DNA of 64,000 bases. It comes from Brachycybe producta. Its lineage: Eukaryota; Arthropoda; Diplopoda; Playtdesmida; Andrognathidae. Below the pieces are notes generated by a model, which saw only the letters and a list, made by a program, of their open reading frames with translations, searched no databases and was not told where the DNA came from. Shown piece after piece: positions 39,172 through 52,475 of the stretch. The stretch is taken from NCBI GenBank assembly GCA_036925085.1, contig JAUPFP010000001.1, positions 3,022,001-3,086,000 of the forward strand, given 5' to 3'. The position numbers and the translations under genes were made by a program. The first letter of the stretch is position 1. Every line of letters starts with the position of its first letter.

Positions 39172-39930
39172 AAGAAGAATGGTAATTTTCATGTTGTGAT
39201 ATCTTTCAAAATAAACTTTTTAGTGACAAAATTTTTTTAAAAAAAAATGTATACTTAAAAGTTTAGCAATTTTCAAACTGACTTAAAAAGTTTAATTTGA
39301 AACATAACGTGAAAATATCCTTAAGTGACTAAGCTGCCCTTCTAGTTTCTTAAACACATTCAACTTTTTTTCTTACTTTAATAATGGTTTATGAAAAGCT
39401 GATTTTCAAACTCTGGATTTATTCTGTTTTTTTTAGAAGAGCAAAATTCAAAGAAACTTTTAAAAGTGTTTTAGAAACTAGAAAGGTAGCTCAATCACTT
39501 AAGAGGTATTTTCATATTGGGATATATTTCAAAATAAACTTTTTATAGACACAAATTAACAAAAAAATATCAACTGCTTATAAAATTGTGTTATTTTCAA
39601 AATCACACAAAAAGCTTATTTTAAAACATATCAACATATAAAATTACCCTTAAAATGTTGATATCTTTCAAAATAAACTTTTTGTAGACAAAAAAATATC
39701 ATCTGCTTATAAAGTTATTTTCAAAATTACATAAAAAGCTTATTTTAAAACATATCAACATATAAAATTACCCTTATCATGTTGATATCTTTCAAAATAA
39801 ACTATTTTATTTATTATTTTAAAAAATATAATCTTATTAAAGTTGTGTTATTTTCAAAATCGCATAAAATCACATCAACATAAAATTGTGATTCAACTGC
39901 GATTCTAGTTTTCTAAAAAAAAACTTTCCA
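39172..39930. mobile_element. Family B cluster
   Basis: One unit at about 39172-39365 and a longer one at about 39465-39930, whose interior repeats TGATATCTTTCAAAATAAAC and AAAAGCTTATTTTAAAACAT three times, so an arm has been locally amplified. Confidence 0.5.
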
Positions 39931-40929
39931 AGTTTCTTTTTAATTTTACATCTTTAGGCCTTGTTTCCACTGGAGTGAAAATTTGAATTTTTTGAAAATT
40001 TCAACTGGTGGAAACAGGACCTAAAGACATTGAATAATCAGGAGTTTGAGGGATGTTGTTTACATTTTTAAAATACTTTAAAAAAAAAAAGAAATTTTTC
40101 AGAAAATTGCCTGCATATTTGCATATTATTAGTTCATAAAAGTCCTAAACTTTTAAGAGGATTTTTATTTATATGTTTTTGTTGTTCAGGTTAAGATAGA
40201 AACTGAACAAAAATCAGAAATCTGAAAAAAAAAAAATAATATACAGAGGTGGATAAAGTGAAAGAGGTGGCGGAGGGGGTCTTATTATTATTATATCTAT
40301 CTATTATAGCTATAATACTAATTATCACTTTAATGGAATAAATAATGAAAAGAGAGCGAAAGAGAGAAAAAGAATAGAAGAATAATATGATGAATGGGAG
40401 GAGGGTTGCTTGCTTTTCTTTTAGAAAATTTTCTCTCTCTTTCTATTGTCAAAAATGAGAGATCAGTTTTCTGTATTTTTTATATTTACTTATTTTTCTA
40501 TTCTTTTTGTTTGTTTGTCCTACGTCAAAAGCAGATCAATTAAAGAATGTTGTGATCCTTAAAAGTTTATTTAGCAAAAAAAAAAAATATGAAGAAAAGA
40601 AAAGAAACTTTTGATTTTCATCAAAATGAAAATAAAACTTTTTAATATAATTAATTTTAAGGTGGCTCACAAGATTAATTATTAACTGTGAGAGTAGCTT
40701 TCACATGACGAAACTGTTGCTTGTCCTTTTTGCTGTGCAGTGCTTTTTTTTTACAAGCGTTGTCCGTTTTGCGTTGGACTTGAGTAATATAGGAAAAGTC
40801 ATTTCTGCATCACTTTTTTCCATAGACTACTATCGAGCACTCATTTTCAACACCATATTCTAATGTCTCATAGACTAACATTGGGTCTTTTTTTGCATAT
40901 TGTGTATCTTTAAGACAGAAAAAATAAAG

Positions 40930-41240
40930 AGCTCGCACCGCCTTGCACTCGAACATAATCGCGCTTGTGCTGACTCGCTGTCGTACCGACTTGCGCTCGA
41001 ACCTACTCGCGCTTGAACCTACTCGCGCTTGTGCTGACTCGCTGTCGTACCGACTTGCGCTCAAACCTACTCGCACTTGTGCTGACTCGCTGTCGCACCG
41101 ACTTGCGCTCGAATCTACTCGCGCTTGTGCTGACTCGCTCTCACACCGACTTGCGCTTGTGCTGACTCGCTCTCACAGCGACTTGCGCTCGTGCAGACTC
41201 GTTATTGTGCCGACTGGCGCTTGCACCGACTTGCACTTAT
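40930..41240 (+). repeat. GC-rich tandem repeat island
   Basis: Units near 48 bp containing CGCGCTTGTGCTGACTCGCT and ACCGACTTGCGCTCGAACCT, with shorter 33-bp variants. It is strikingly GC-rich in this AT-rich window. Open frames exist on both strands, as expected of repeats without stops. No protein family was recognised. Confidence 0.75.
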
Positions 41241-41955
41241 ACCATCTAACCCCGGCTTCCCCCCTTGTTTCCATTGAAGAAGAAGAAAAATCCAAACTTT
41301 TCATTCCACCAAAAATGAAATAACATTTTATTATTATTTAAATTACAAAAGAAAAAAAGGTTTTCTCAAAATTTTATCTCGATTTCATCAAGTTGTTGTT
41401 GGTTTGTGTATCACATGAGGTATAATATGTTCGAGTGTGATTGTGTCTTACAAGTGTCACACTGAATGGAGCAGGAAGGGGAGGAGGAGGGGGGGGGGCG
41501 GGTGAGAATAAGTTAATAAAATATGTGGTGATGGTGGTGGTGGTGGGATTTCTGATGTCTGCGACATTTGTCCCAACATACACACACACAACACACAGAA
41601 AAAAGATAGACTCAATCTCAATTTCAAGTGGTTCTCATCTCATAAATGACAAGATTGAAAGGTTTTTTGTATAAAAAAAGTCAATTGTGAGCACAGATGA
41701 CGCTTTTTTCTGTATTATTGTATATATATAACAATTGTAAGAAAGGGAAAGAAAAGATATAGTGAGAAAAAAAAAAACTTAATAGAAATGACAAATTTTC
41801 ACGCCCAAATGACAAGCCACTCGTCAAGAAATACACATTTTCGTTTATCATTTCTATTGTGTCTCTCCTAGGAACACAATGGAAGCACGATTCCATCTAA
41901 AAAAAAAACCACCTTATAATATATATAACTTATTATTAATAATATATATTATGTT

Positions 41956-42142
41956 ACTGTCAATCTGCTGAATCAGTCAATCTGCAGATTGCCTAGACAA
42001 TCTGCAAAACAACCAACCTGCTAGGTGAATTTGCAAAATTCAACACCTAAAATGTATTGAATTTTGCAGTCTCACTAGCAGGTTGGTTGTTTTGCAGATT
42101 GCATAGGCAATCTGCAGATTGCCTGATTTCGCAGAATGACTG
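41956..42142. mobile_element. Family E palindromic element
   Basis: ACTGTCAATCTGCTGAATCA start, CAGATTGCCTAGACAATCTG, and the inverse half ending GATTTCGCAGAATGACTG. Confidence 0.62.
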
Positions 42143-42334
42143 GTTTATAGATAGGTTATAAACATGTACACATAGCGTCATCTTCTGGAACTTATTGGAG
42201 ACTTAAATAGTAATAAAAACTAATAATATATTATATAATATTCCAATTTTAATTTGTAATTTTTATAAAGGAAGCTCTGGTATACAGGTATTTTTTTTAA
42301 TTGTATAATTTTCAATAATGATTAGTAAAAATAT

Positions 42335-42595
42335 TTTCATAATGTAATAAAAAAGTGTATTTTAAAATATTTTCATAATGTAATAAAAAAGTTTATTTTA
42401 AAATATTTTCATAATGTAATGAAAACGTTTATTTTAAAATATTTTTCATAATGTAATAAAAAAGTTTATTTTAAAATATTTTCATAATGTAATAAAAAAG
42501 TTTATTTTAAAATATTTTCATAATGTAATAAAAAAGTTTATTTTAAAATATTTTCATAATGTAATAAAAAAGTTTATTTTAAAATATAACGTAAT
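42335..42595. repeat. 36-bp minisatellite related to family B arms
   Basis: About seven head-to-tail units of 36 bp with core TTTTCATAATGTAATAAAAA and AGTTTATTTTAAAAT. It is followed at about 42630 by a B terminus (CTTCTAGTTTCTAAGAAAC), so it looks like an amplified B arm. Confidence 0.7.
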
Positions 42596-42969
42596 GAAAA
42601 TATTTTTGGACATAATCAAGATGCTCTTCTAGTTTCTAAGAAACTTTTAAGAATAAATTGTAAATTTTGTCAGGTACAGGTCATTAAAAAAATATATAAA
42701 ACGCACAAAATTCAAAGTTAAATTTGCAATTTCTATATATATTTTAAAGTTTGAACTTGTTTAATTTTGACATTTTTTTTATAAATGATTTCTAAAAGAA
42801 AATATTTTCAAAATGTAATAAAAAGTTTATTTTATCCTGAAAATATTTTTAACATTATCGCCTAATATTCTAGTTTCTAGTAAACTCTTCTTCAAGTAAA
42901 CAATTTTAATTAAACTTTTACAAGCCATCAGATGCAACTTTATAAGTGAACTCAAGTATATGAAGCTGA

Positions 42970-43085
42970 TTGAGGCCCACAAAGCCCACCAGACCAATGA
43001 AGCTTACTGAGCCCATCTGGCCCCTAAAGCCCACTTTTGCCAGTTCAGGCTCAACCTAGCCCTTGAGACTTCATGTAGGTCTCTT
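42970..43085. repeat. Dispersed CCCA-rich repeat, copy 2
   Basis: Matches the order of motifs in the 12050 copy, with extra CCCATCTGGCCCCTAAAGCC. Neither copy shows tRNA A/B boxes. Confidence 0.45.
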
Positions 43086-43263
43086 ACTTTGAAAAATATC
43101 TACGTGATAATAATTTTTCTACATTTTTAAACAAACTTATAAATTTTTTTTAAATTTTCTTTAAAATTAAGAAAATTAAAAGATTAATCTTAATTTTTAT
43201 TTATTTTGATATTTTCATAAGTTTATTTTAAATAACAATTTCTAAAACAATGTATGTCAATAA

Positions 43264-43548
43264 GGCCTTGTTTTCATTGGGGGCCCAGACCTCATGCAAC
43301 AAACTTAATTTAATGTCACCCCACCTAATCACCGAAATAAAAAGGTCTAAAGTGTAGGTCACTTAGTGACCTACGATTAGTCTGTTCCTCACTGTGGGGT
43401 GAAAATTTGAACTTTAAAATTTTCAACTGGTGAAAAATAGAACAAACGTGGCCCTTTACCTATGATAGTGAATGGGCGGGCGGGGGCCACGTTTGTTCTA
43501 TTTTGCACTAAAAAGTTCAAATTTTTACTCCAGTGGAAACAAGGCCTT
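43264..43548. repeat. Inverted repeat with AAGGCCTTGTTTCCA-type ends
   Basis: Left AAGGCCTTGTTTTCATTGGG and right CCAGTGGAAACAAGGCCTTA are inverses, with an inner GGGCCACGTTTGTTCTATTT pair. A small relative, CCTTGTTTCCACTGGAGTG, lies at 39959-40024. Confidence 0.6.
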
Positions 43549-44219
43549 ATGTAAATTTTTTTTGACTGAACTGTTGTTTAGAAAAATTTACTTGTGAGCC
43601 ACCTTTTTTTCTTAAAGTTTTTTTTTTGGGGGGGGGTTTGTTTTGTTTGTTTCTGAAATATGAAATGAAAAATTTGCACAAATGACTTAGCAGAACTGAA
43701 ATAAGTCTTAAGTGTTGCACATTTCATATTTTTGTTTTCTCAATGTAAACACATTTGAATATGTGCGACTGTTTTATGTATTTTTCTTTTTAAAATGAAG
43801 TATTTTTAAGGAGGTTTTTTTTTCTTCTTCTCGTGATTTCAGAAATGTTCAAAAAACAAATAATTGTTTCGCTCTGTTCAAGTCGACAAAATAAACGCAA
43901 GTGAACATTTGAACAAATATTTGCCCCGAAAAAAATCAATTGCTAGTTTTGAATTCTGATTTTCTGAATGTTTCCCACCCACTCCATACATACAGACATA
44001 CATACAACACTCACTTAACAGACATAAAGTGTAAATATTGTAGTACTAATTATTATTATTAAAAAGAATATAAAAGGCAAAATAGCATTATTTTGGCAAT
44101 TTTGCTTAGTATTGTCAATATTTGTTAATTTTTTTAAAAGGATTTTTATCTTTTTAAATACATTTTTTTTTCTCTAATAGTTGTGCAATATTTAAAGTTG
44201 CAAAAAAAAAGAAGGTATT

Positions 44220-44646
44220 TTAGGTTGGTAGGAAAATAATTGCGGTTTATTGTTTTCTCAGCTAATAATTAAATTTATTAATTAGCTTTATTAATAAGCG
44301 CCATTAGAATTGACACATTTTTGTCAATTAATTACACAGTATATTTATTCCGGTGGTGTAAAATTCCGGAGTCCTGGAGTTGATAAAATCTCGAAATGCA
44401 TTTTTGGCAGCAGATAAACCGTTGTTGAATATATTTGTGTTTCTTGTCCATTTTCATTTTTCAATTCAGTAGCCTAAATTGAAACACAATTGACAATAAA
44501 ACCAAAGTTAATATTAGTCAAATACAGACCGCAAAATGCACTTTCAAATTATCTTAACACAAACACAACGTAATTACACTTTTATTGAAAACAATTGAGT
44601 TTCAATTGCAGTAAACAAAACAGCAATTATTTTCCTACCAACCTAA
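44220..44646. mobile_element. Mariner-like nonautonomous element
   Basis: TTAGGTTGGTAGGAAAATAA start and the inverse TTATTTTCCTACCAACCTAA end, with the adjacent AATTGCGGTTTATTG motif typical of mariner-type termini. The 427 bp has no recognisable transposase frame. A TA duplication is not clear. Confidence 0.6.
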
Positions 44647-47600
44647 TACTTTTTCTAGGCTGTGTTTGTATACGATTGGTGCTCTTTTAAGCAACAAAGG
44701 TTTTATATGACCATGCAGAAAAAAGGCAAAATTAGATGTCTGTATGTCAGGATCTAAAACAAAGGTCTAACTTGAACATGAAGAAAAAATTAGCAAATTT
44801 GGGTGTCTGGATGTCCGGATCCCCAAAATAAGGGATGGTTCGTAAATCATTCTGAGGAATATAACCTGGAAAGGATACCATCTACAATAAAATGTCATAT
44901 TATGTAAAATTAACTACATATTCTAGTGTTGATATCTATTTAATTTCATAATTTTAGACTTATGTGTAACATAAATACTAGAATAGCTAAATAAATGCTG
45001 TCAATTTAGAATTACTTTCAATATTGCAGTTAACTCATATAAACAATTATAACTTGTTTATATTTAATGATTTATTTGTATCTTATAACAAAAACTTTTA
45101 TGTATTTTATTTTAATTTACAAATATTATACAAAGGAGAATTTTATACAAAAACAAACTTGAACACAATAAATATCTACATACCAAACTAAAAATTTCGA
45201 TATAAAAACCTAATAATGATAGACAAATTCCCCAAAAAATTTCAAAAGTCAATAAAATCATAAAAAAACATCAAATAACACAGGTTAAGTTGAAAGTCAT
45301 TTTCGTTTTGTGCAAATTGCATGACGCCTTTCTTAATTTATTTATATATACAATATTTAATAAATGAAGAGGGATTCTTTACAAAAAAACAAACTAGAAC
45401 ACAATTTACATACCCAAATTAAAGATTTCGACTTAAATAACATAAAAAAACAATGAAGTACAAGTTAAGTAATAGTCATTTTCATTTTATGCAAATTGCA
45501 CGACGACTTTTCTAATTTTTTATTTACTGTATATTAATTTATTTACTAATAAAAAACATATTATACTTTCAACAAGTTGATTTTGATGATAGTCACTAAA
45601 AAATTACAACTTTAATATAACCTACAGAAAAAATATGACAATTGAGAGACTTTTTTTTGTCACTTGATTCAGTTTTACAAAATTGCTTTTTATATTTCAT
45701 ATTTCTATTGATTTCCAAAAAAAAAATCAAAGGAAGGAAGGAAAAGAGTAAAATTTCTAAACAACAATCTTAATCAATGTCTTTTGCATGTTGATGTGAT
45801 ACCCCCCGTTGCCGGACATAAGAAAGGGACCCAACTGAGAAAGAAGGAGAGAGGACCCCCCTTAAAAAAAGGTTCCTTAAAAATATGTCCCCCTATTGAT
45901 AGATACACTTTCCGCCTGAATTCATTCTTTTTCTTATATTTTTTTCCATAATATAACCAACTTTCCCCCCTTTTTTTGTATAATATTCAATCTAAAGAAC
46001 AACAAGTTAACAAATATCTTTTCCTTCCTAGATGGGGTCCTCTTGTCTCTTTTTTTTTAAAATACTAGAACTACAATATTTCTCATAATACACAATTGCT
46101 GCTTTACTGAAATATTTTTCATATTTTCCGCTAGGTTGATCACACAAAATTAACGGATTACTTTATATAGGGCTCATTCATTAAAATATCTTTTCAGAAG
46201 ATTCTGAAAAAAAAAAAATGTTCTTTCAAAAATATGTTCACATTATGTAAAAATATAATCCCTCTTCTAGTTTTTTTTTTTTCTGTATGGGCCACATTAT
46301 GTTATTTAGTCACTGAAATATATTTTTTTTGTCTATTATGAAAAATCCCTTTTTTCTTTCTGGAGTCCTATATATTCTGGGGAGAGAGAGAAACAGGAGT
46401 TTGTTGCTTCCTCCCTATTTTTCCTGTTCTTTTTGTCAAAAATCATTGTCAAACAATATTAATATCGTATTTTCATGAAGAAAATTGAAAAATAAAATAT
46501 GTATCCAATTTGAAATACACTTCACTTTGTTAATATTTTTTTTCATGACTTGAAAGCCATCAAGATTTTAAATTTGTGGTTAAAAAAATGTTATGTCATA
46601 AATTCATAATTTTTATTCTGCATATTTTAATATTTCTGATTAAAAATTAAATTCATTTTTTACTAAATATTATAAACTAAATTTACAATGTATTATTTCA
46701 GCAAATTTAGCATTTGCAATTTTACATTCTGCAATTAGAATTTTGTCCTTCTACCACGGGCCACCTTCTTGGCAGCTTGCAGAGTAATTTTATCAAATTC
46801 AAATAACAAAACTTATTTTCAGTCATTTTTCTTGTCAATTTTCTCATACTTATTCATTAAAAAGAGTCAAATTCATATTTATGTTTATTTTAGATAAAAA
46901 ATTACAGTAAGTAACTTGGTTTCTAATTGAGTTCTATGGTTAAATATGTTGTTGTGCATTTTTTAGTAAATAAATATTTGCTAAAATAACTGGAATTTTA
47001 TGCACCAGTGTATAAAAATTGCATAATGCATTTTTATCTGCATTGTTGTATAATTTTATAGACTTGTAAAAATGTGCTATTTTTCTGGTTTTAATCACAA
47101 TTTTTTTCCAAAATGGATTCAAGAATTAAAATTTGTTTTATATGTAATTTTTTTTTTATCAAAAATATATTAATTTTTCTCTAACTAACATTTTTAATTA
47201 ATTTGAATTAGAAATTATTCTACTTATTAATTACAACTTCATATAATTCAAAGTTTTTGCCAAAATATTAATGCAAAGTTCATTTTATTAGTAATTATTT
47301 TGTTAAACTTTTATTTAGATAATTTTACTCGTATGACGTCTATTTTATTATTTAATGTTGCATAAAAATTAAAAATACTTACATTTTTATTTGCAACTAA
47401 CTTTTGGTGATTTTTATAATTTTATCTAAATATATGAATTTTTTATCATCAATTTTTAATTTTTGAAAATCTAAGTAAATTTCTTATGAAAAGATTTTCA
47501 AAAAAAAAAAACTATTTAAAAAGTTTTATCAAAATATTTGATAAATTTTTCCAGTATAAAAGTTGTATGTTTTCTATAGTTTTTATTTGTGACATAATTT

Positions 47601-48129
47601 TATATTTTTATTGCATAAAATTCCTAACTATATATTATGAAGAAGAAGAAAAAAAATATGTATCCATAAATTAAATACATATAATACATTTATTTAATAT
47701 CAATATTTCGGGCCCCTCTTTTTATTTGCTTGATAATTTTATATAAAAAGAACTCTCGAATATGCAAAACATGGTTTCATTGTATAATTGAGTGGATTGC
47801 CTGAATATGACAACCGTGTAATAATATTACTGAAAATACAACAGAACACTAACCACTCAAGCAGAAAGACCCTTCTACTCTCCACCTCATTCTCTACATT
47901 ATATAAAATAAGTATTATACAGGTGGGCTTGAAGACTCAAAAGTATAAATAAAAATATGTATTCAGAGAGGGGTCATTTCTTGTTTGATAGATTTGTTAT
48001 TAAATACAAACATAATGTAATGTCTCTTTTGAAAATAAAAAAAGATGGAAACAGGATGAAGTAAAAGTAGGGTGGGCTCACCGAGTCACCGTACTACTAT
48101 ACTATCCTGTGTTGTGGTTTATAATGACT

Positions 48130-48330
48130 AGGACTCGGATTTTTATGCAAATGTTTTTTTTTTCTTTTCTATTTGTGGCCCAAGTGCCACTTGTGAAGTA
48201 ATTATCATCATTAAATAAATCTGCAGTTATATATTTTTTTTTTAATCAAAAGGGCTGAACAGAGGCTAAGATTTCTGGTTACTAACTTAATATCAGTTTT
48301 CAACTAGAGTTCTAACCTCTAACCAGTTAT
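48130..48330. mobile_element. Family C element, left part
   Basis: AGGACTCGGATTTTTATGCA start, CCCAAGTGCCACTTGTGAAG, then CCTCTAACCAGTTAT. The right end is missing. Confidence 0.55.
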
Positions 48331-48464
48331 AATTAGGATTTGAATTGTAATCATTTCCATATTCTATGTGATAATTCTATCTAAAAATATACTCTTAGAT
48401 ATGCAAATTATAAATGAAGCAGCTCTCTACTGTAAAATTATAATTTTACAATTTTGTATAAAAA

Positions 48465-48700
48465 TATTGCAATTATCGAAAATTATCCAAAATATTGCAA
48501 TTATCAAAAATATTGCAAATATCCAAAACACTGGAATTATCCAAAATATTGCAGTTAACCAAAATATTTAAATTATCCAAAATATTGCAATTATCCAAAT
48601 TATTGCAATTATCCAAAATATTGCAATTATCAAAAATATTGCAAATATCCAAAACACTGGAATTATCCAAAATATTGCAACAATCCAAAATATTGCAAAT
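48465..48700. repeat. 18-bp minisatellite
   Basis: About a dozen units of ATCCAAAATATTGCAATT with variants, including a repeated CCAAAACACTGGAATTATCC block. Because 18 is divisible by 3, frames stay open on both strands. Confidence 0.8.
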
Positions 48701-49420
48701 TTTGCAATTACTTGTACAATTTTGCTACATATAAATAACATTTATTGATTAATCTAATAAGTTTCTTAGTATAAACTTTTTGTATCCATTTTATGAACAC
48801 ATGCTGAAAGTTTTGTTTTGTTGTGTTTTTTTTTTATTTTTGCATATATTTTTGTAGTTTTTTTTTGCTGCATATATTTCATCACTTTCTAGAGCATAAA
48901 AATCCTAAACTCAATGATGATTATGATGATCATGATCATCATCATGTTGAAGAAGTATTTTTCCTTCATACATTTAATGTGTCATTGAGATATTTTCACG
49001 TCTTTGAACCAAGAGAGGAATGAAAGTGTCTTGAGATAGTGAATAATAATAATCTTTGGTATTTTAATATAAGTTCATCCATCTATCTCTCTATAAAGAA
49101 ATATTCTTAGAACAGAAAAAAAAGTGAGATAGAAAGAAGAAAAAAATGGGGGGCCAAAGGGCCAAGGGGTTAGGGGTGGAGTGGGAGGACGTGGATTGAT
49201 TACAATACATAAGAGAAAAGTGAGTGAGAAACTATAATAATAATACTGCATTAGGAATTTTGGGTAGGTGTCTCTCTACATAATATATATAATAGTTATT
49301 ATAGGTGATCAATCATAAAATATGATCTTCTTACTTTTTCTGTCAAATTATCAAGTATGGAATTTTGTGTTTTGTATGTGTGTGTTGTGTGTGTGTGTGA
49401 CAAGGCAAAAGTCACATTTA

Positions 49421-49890
49421 AAAATAGCTGTCAGTAATTAAAACAATTTTTTAGTCTATTAAACACACCCTGTAATAAATATGATATGTCACAGTGTCCA
49501 TTCTGTTCATTTTCACCTTGGATCTCATCATAAAATTGTGACAATCATACCGTATGATATTTACTGCCCTATAATTTTTATTACTTTTCATAATATGTTC
49601 TACACCAGTCATTGGCAAATTATATGATTAAATAATTGTCGCAATTGAAAATAGCTGTCAGTAATTAAAACAATTGTTTAGTCTATTTAACACACCCTGT
49701 AATAACTATGATATGTCACAGTGTCCATTCTGTTCATTTTCAGTAAACTACCTTGGATCTCATCATAAAACTGTGACAATCATGCCTTATGATATTCACT
49801 GCTTTTGCAAACGCTATAATATTTATGACTTGTCATAATATGTTCTACACCAGTTATTGGCAATTATATGATTATATAATTGTCGTGATA
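49421..49890 (+). repeat. Direct duplication of a 225-240 bp unit (family K)
   Basis: Unit one is 49421-49646 and unit two 49647-49890, both starting AAAATAGCTGTCAGTAATTA and ending in TAATTGTCG. Diverged K-like sequence recurs at about 56440-57190. Confidence 0.75.
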
Positions 49891-51416
49891 ATATTTTGTA
49901 ATTTGCTTTTGTAACCTGTTGCAAGATTGTCAGCCTAGATATGACAATTTACTATCATGTGACAATCTTATTTTATTTCTGTAATGAGAAAACATAATGA
50001 GGAAACATAAAAATTAGGCCTACAGTAAAAAAATAGCAATTTCAAATATTTTTTTGTTAATGATCAATGTTAAAAGCATTGTTTCCACTTGTATTTGTTT
50101 ATCAGGTAAACATTTTCAATATGCAAATTTTCATTTGCATTTACAATGCAACATGTTGCAACATGCACATAAATAAATGTCTTTACTCATGCAACATTAT
50201 AATTGCTTTTACAACATTTTTGATGTCAATAACATGTTGCAGGCTCATGAGTCATAAGTGACTTATTTTTTCCCACAAGATTTGGTGCAAGAAATAAGTC
50301 AAGTATTCTTGTGAATCTTGCACAGTTTCTTGCAACAACAATAAAAAACATTTTAAAGTCTTGCAAGAGCATTATCACACTGACAATTGCAATTAATTCA
50401 AGGACACAGTGCAGTAAATCTTGCTTTAAATATTGCCCAATGTGTGTTTTTTTTTAAAAAAATATTTTTACTTGCAATTATTTAGTAAAAATTGGTTCCA
50501 TTTATTGGAATGGTGCAAGTGGCACCCACCCCATCTGAGTTGCCAGATTCAAATTATATTTAAGGGTTTTTTAATAGGTGCTTATGAAAATGCGAATTCA
50601 AAAAATTATTTTAAACAAACCGACAAAAATACAATGGACATCTTATGTGCAATACGAGTGCAAGACAACATTGTCTTCATTTCCAAGAAGCTAATGTCCG
50701 ATTTTCCGATTTTTAAAAGATGTTCTTATGACAATGCAACTTTTATATTTATTTCATGCAAATTTGTTAGATAAGCTAATATATGGCTTAGGTGTATTAT
50801 ATTCTCATTGAAGTTTGCAAGACAACACTGTCTTCATTTCTGGTCTAGGACGTTTTGTATAAAAAATTATGCTAATTCTGTCTGGGCATATTATATTGGA
50901 GGAGTGTTTTTAACAAAGAAACTTAATATGACGTCACTGAAGGATGATGCAGACGACAACTGAATTTAAAAATAAGTTTTACATTTTGAAAAAAAGCGCT
51001 TCAGCTGCAGAACGTTTATGAAAACAAGTGAAGTTTTTGTTTTAATTTATGCAAAATTTGATATTATCAAAATTGCTAAAAAAAAAGCTAAACTGTTACC
51101 TGTATTACCAATATTATTGACAAATTCACCAAAATGAATAAAACAATAATTCAAACTTAATAATTAATAAGCACTTTTTTCTTCAAAAAATATTATAAAT
51201 ATTATTTTGTAATATTGATTAATTAGCCTCAATTTGTTTTATAATGAGGCAATGAAAAATTCCTTTTTTAATTGAGGGGACATACAGCATTATATTTTCA
51301 ATATTTGATGCATTGCTGCCACCTTGTTACAGACTTAAGAACTTATGAGAATAAGTTTTCATCATATAATAAATAATATCATCATCATTTAAAATAATTT
51401 ATTAAATAAAAATAAA

Positions 51417-52031
51417 GTTAATACACTACAAGTAAATTTTGTATCCATTACTCAAAATTTAACATAGTAAAAAGTTTATAAATTATCAAAAAAAAATTTT
51501 GCTGAAAAATTAACTTTTATGTTAAATGTTTTGCCACTAGAGGCGCTTCTGATCAAGCATGCATAAGACAACATAGGATTTTGATACTGATTAGAAGCGC
51601 CTCTAGTGACATTAACAGAAAACATATAGAAAAACTTGTTTAAATGTTCAATTCTTGCCAATAAATTGTTATGACAGACTTAGAAAAAAATATAGAGAGG
51701 GACCTTGATTAGAGGCTATAAAAAGAAAGTTAACACACTACAAGTAAATTTTGTATCCATCACTTCAAAATTTAACATAGTAAAGTTTATAAATTATCAA
51801 AAAAAATTTTGCTGAAAAATTAACTTTTATGTTAAATGTTTTGCCACTAGAGGCGCTTCTGATCAAGCATGCATAAGACAACATTGAATTTTGATACTGA
51901 TTAGAAGCGCCTCTAGTGACATTAACAGAAAACATATAGAAAAACTTGTTTAAATGTTCAATACTTGCCAATAAATTGTTATGACAGACTTAGAAAAAAA
52001 AATATAGAGAGGGACCTTGATTAGAGGCTAT
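51417..52031 (+). repeat. Direct duplication of a roughly 303-bp unit with palindromic core
   Basis: Unit one is about 51417-51719 and unit two about 51729-52031, nearly identical. Each contains the arms CACTAGAGGCGCTTCT and AGAAGCGCCTCTAGTG about 45 bp apart (51535-51608, 51845-51918). Confidence 0.85.
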
Positions 52032-52475
52032 ACAGAAAAAATATTGTAGGAAATATTTTTTTTTATCTTGAATTATAACAGTGATGAGAGAGTGAAACGA
52101 GATAGGCAGGGAAGTGGTTGTTGAGCCAAACTGAATGGATTTATATATTAGCACAAAAGGCTACTTGTTAATTATAACCTATTTTAAATGGTACAATATT
52201 GAAGTTTTCTAAATGATCTTTAGAGTTTAGACATTTAACTCTCATTTTATTTTAAATTTTTCTTCTCTCTCTCTCCTTGTATCTTATTTCATTATAATTT
52301 TTTCTGATTTAAGTAACAACTTGTTTAAAAAAAAAGTTGATAGCAAAACTTTTGTAAAACTTTGCTAAAACTTCAGCAAAAAGTTTTGTTCCAAAAAAGG
52401 GTTAAAAGTGTGTCATATAAATTGTGAACTGTAAACGCGTAACGCAACGCCAGATTTTTTTTTTTAAAAAGCATT

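Larger units (their letters stand above)
33312..52439. other. Shared upstream/intergenic region between divergent Dmrt99B and PRKG1
   Basis: No coding exon recognised. It contains minisatellites (33.9-34.3, 36.1-36.5, 37.6-38.1, 40.9-41.2, 42.3-42.6 and 48.5-48.7 kb), family B copies at 39.2-39.9 kb, C copies at 35.4 and 48.1 kb, an E copy at 42.0 kb, mariner-like ends at 36.5 and 44.2-44.6 kb, and two sets of direct repeats (49.4-49.9 and 51.4-52.0 kb). Long AT-rich tracts (44.7-48.1 kb, 50.0-51.4 kb) show nothing recognisable. Confidence 0.7.

Noticed and set aside
40810-41323. Repeat-containing frames on both strands (88 and 126 residues)
   Set aside because: Both follow from the same GC-rich tandem repeat; no family resemblance or conserved start was seen.
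44350-44480. Minus-strand frame starting MDKKHKYIQQ inside the mariner-like element
   Set aside because: It is short and lacks any helix-turn-helix or DDE/D motif, so it is not called a transposase remnant.
50433-50774. A 113-residue plus-strand frame
   Set aside because: No recognisable motif or neighbour support, and composition is that of AT-rich noncoding DNA.
51476-51971. Two similar minus-strand frames of 61 and 68 residues
   Set aside because: Similarity is explained by the 303-bp DNA duplication. There are only two copies and the changes show no sign of protein constraint.
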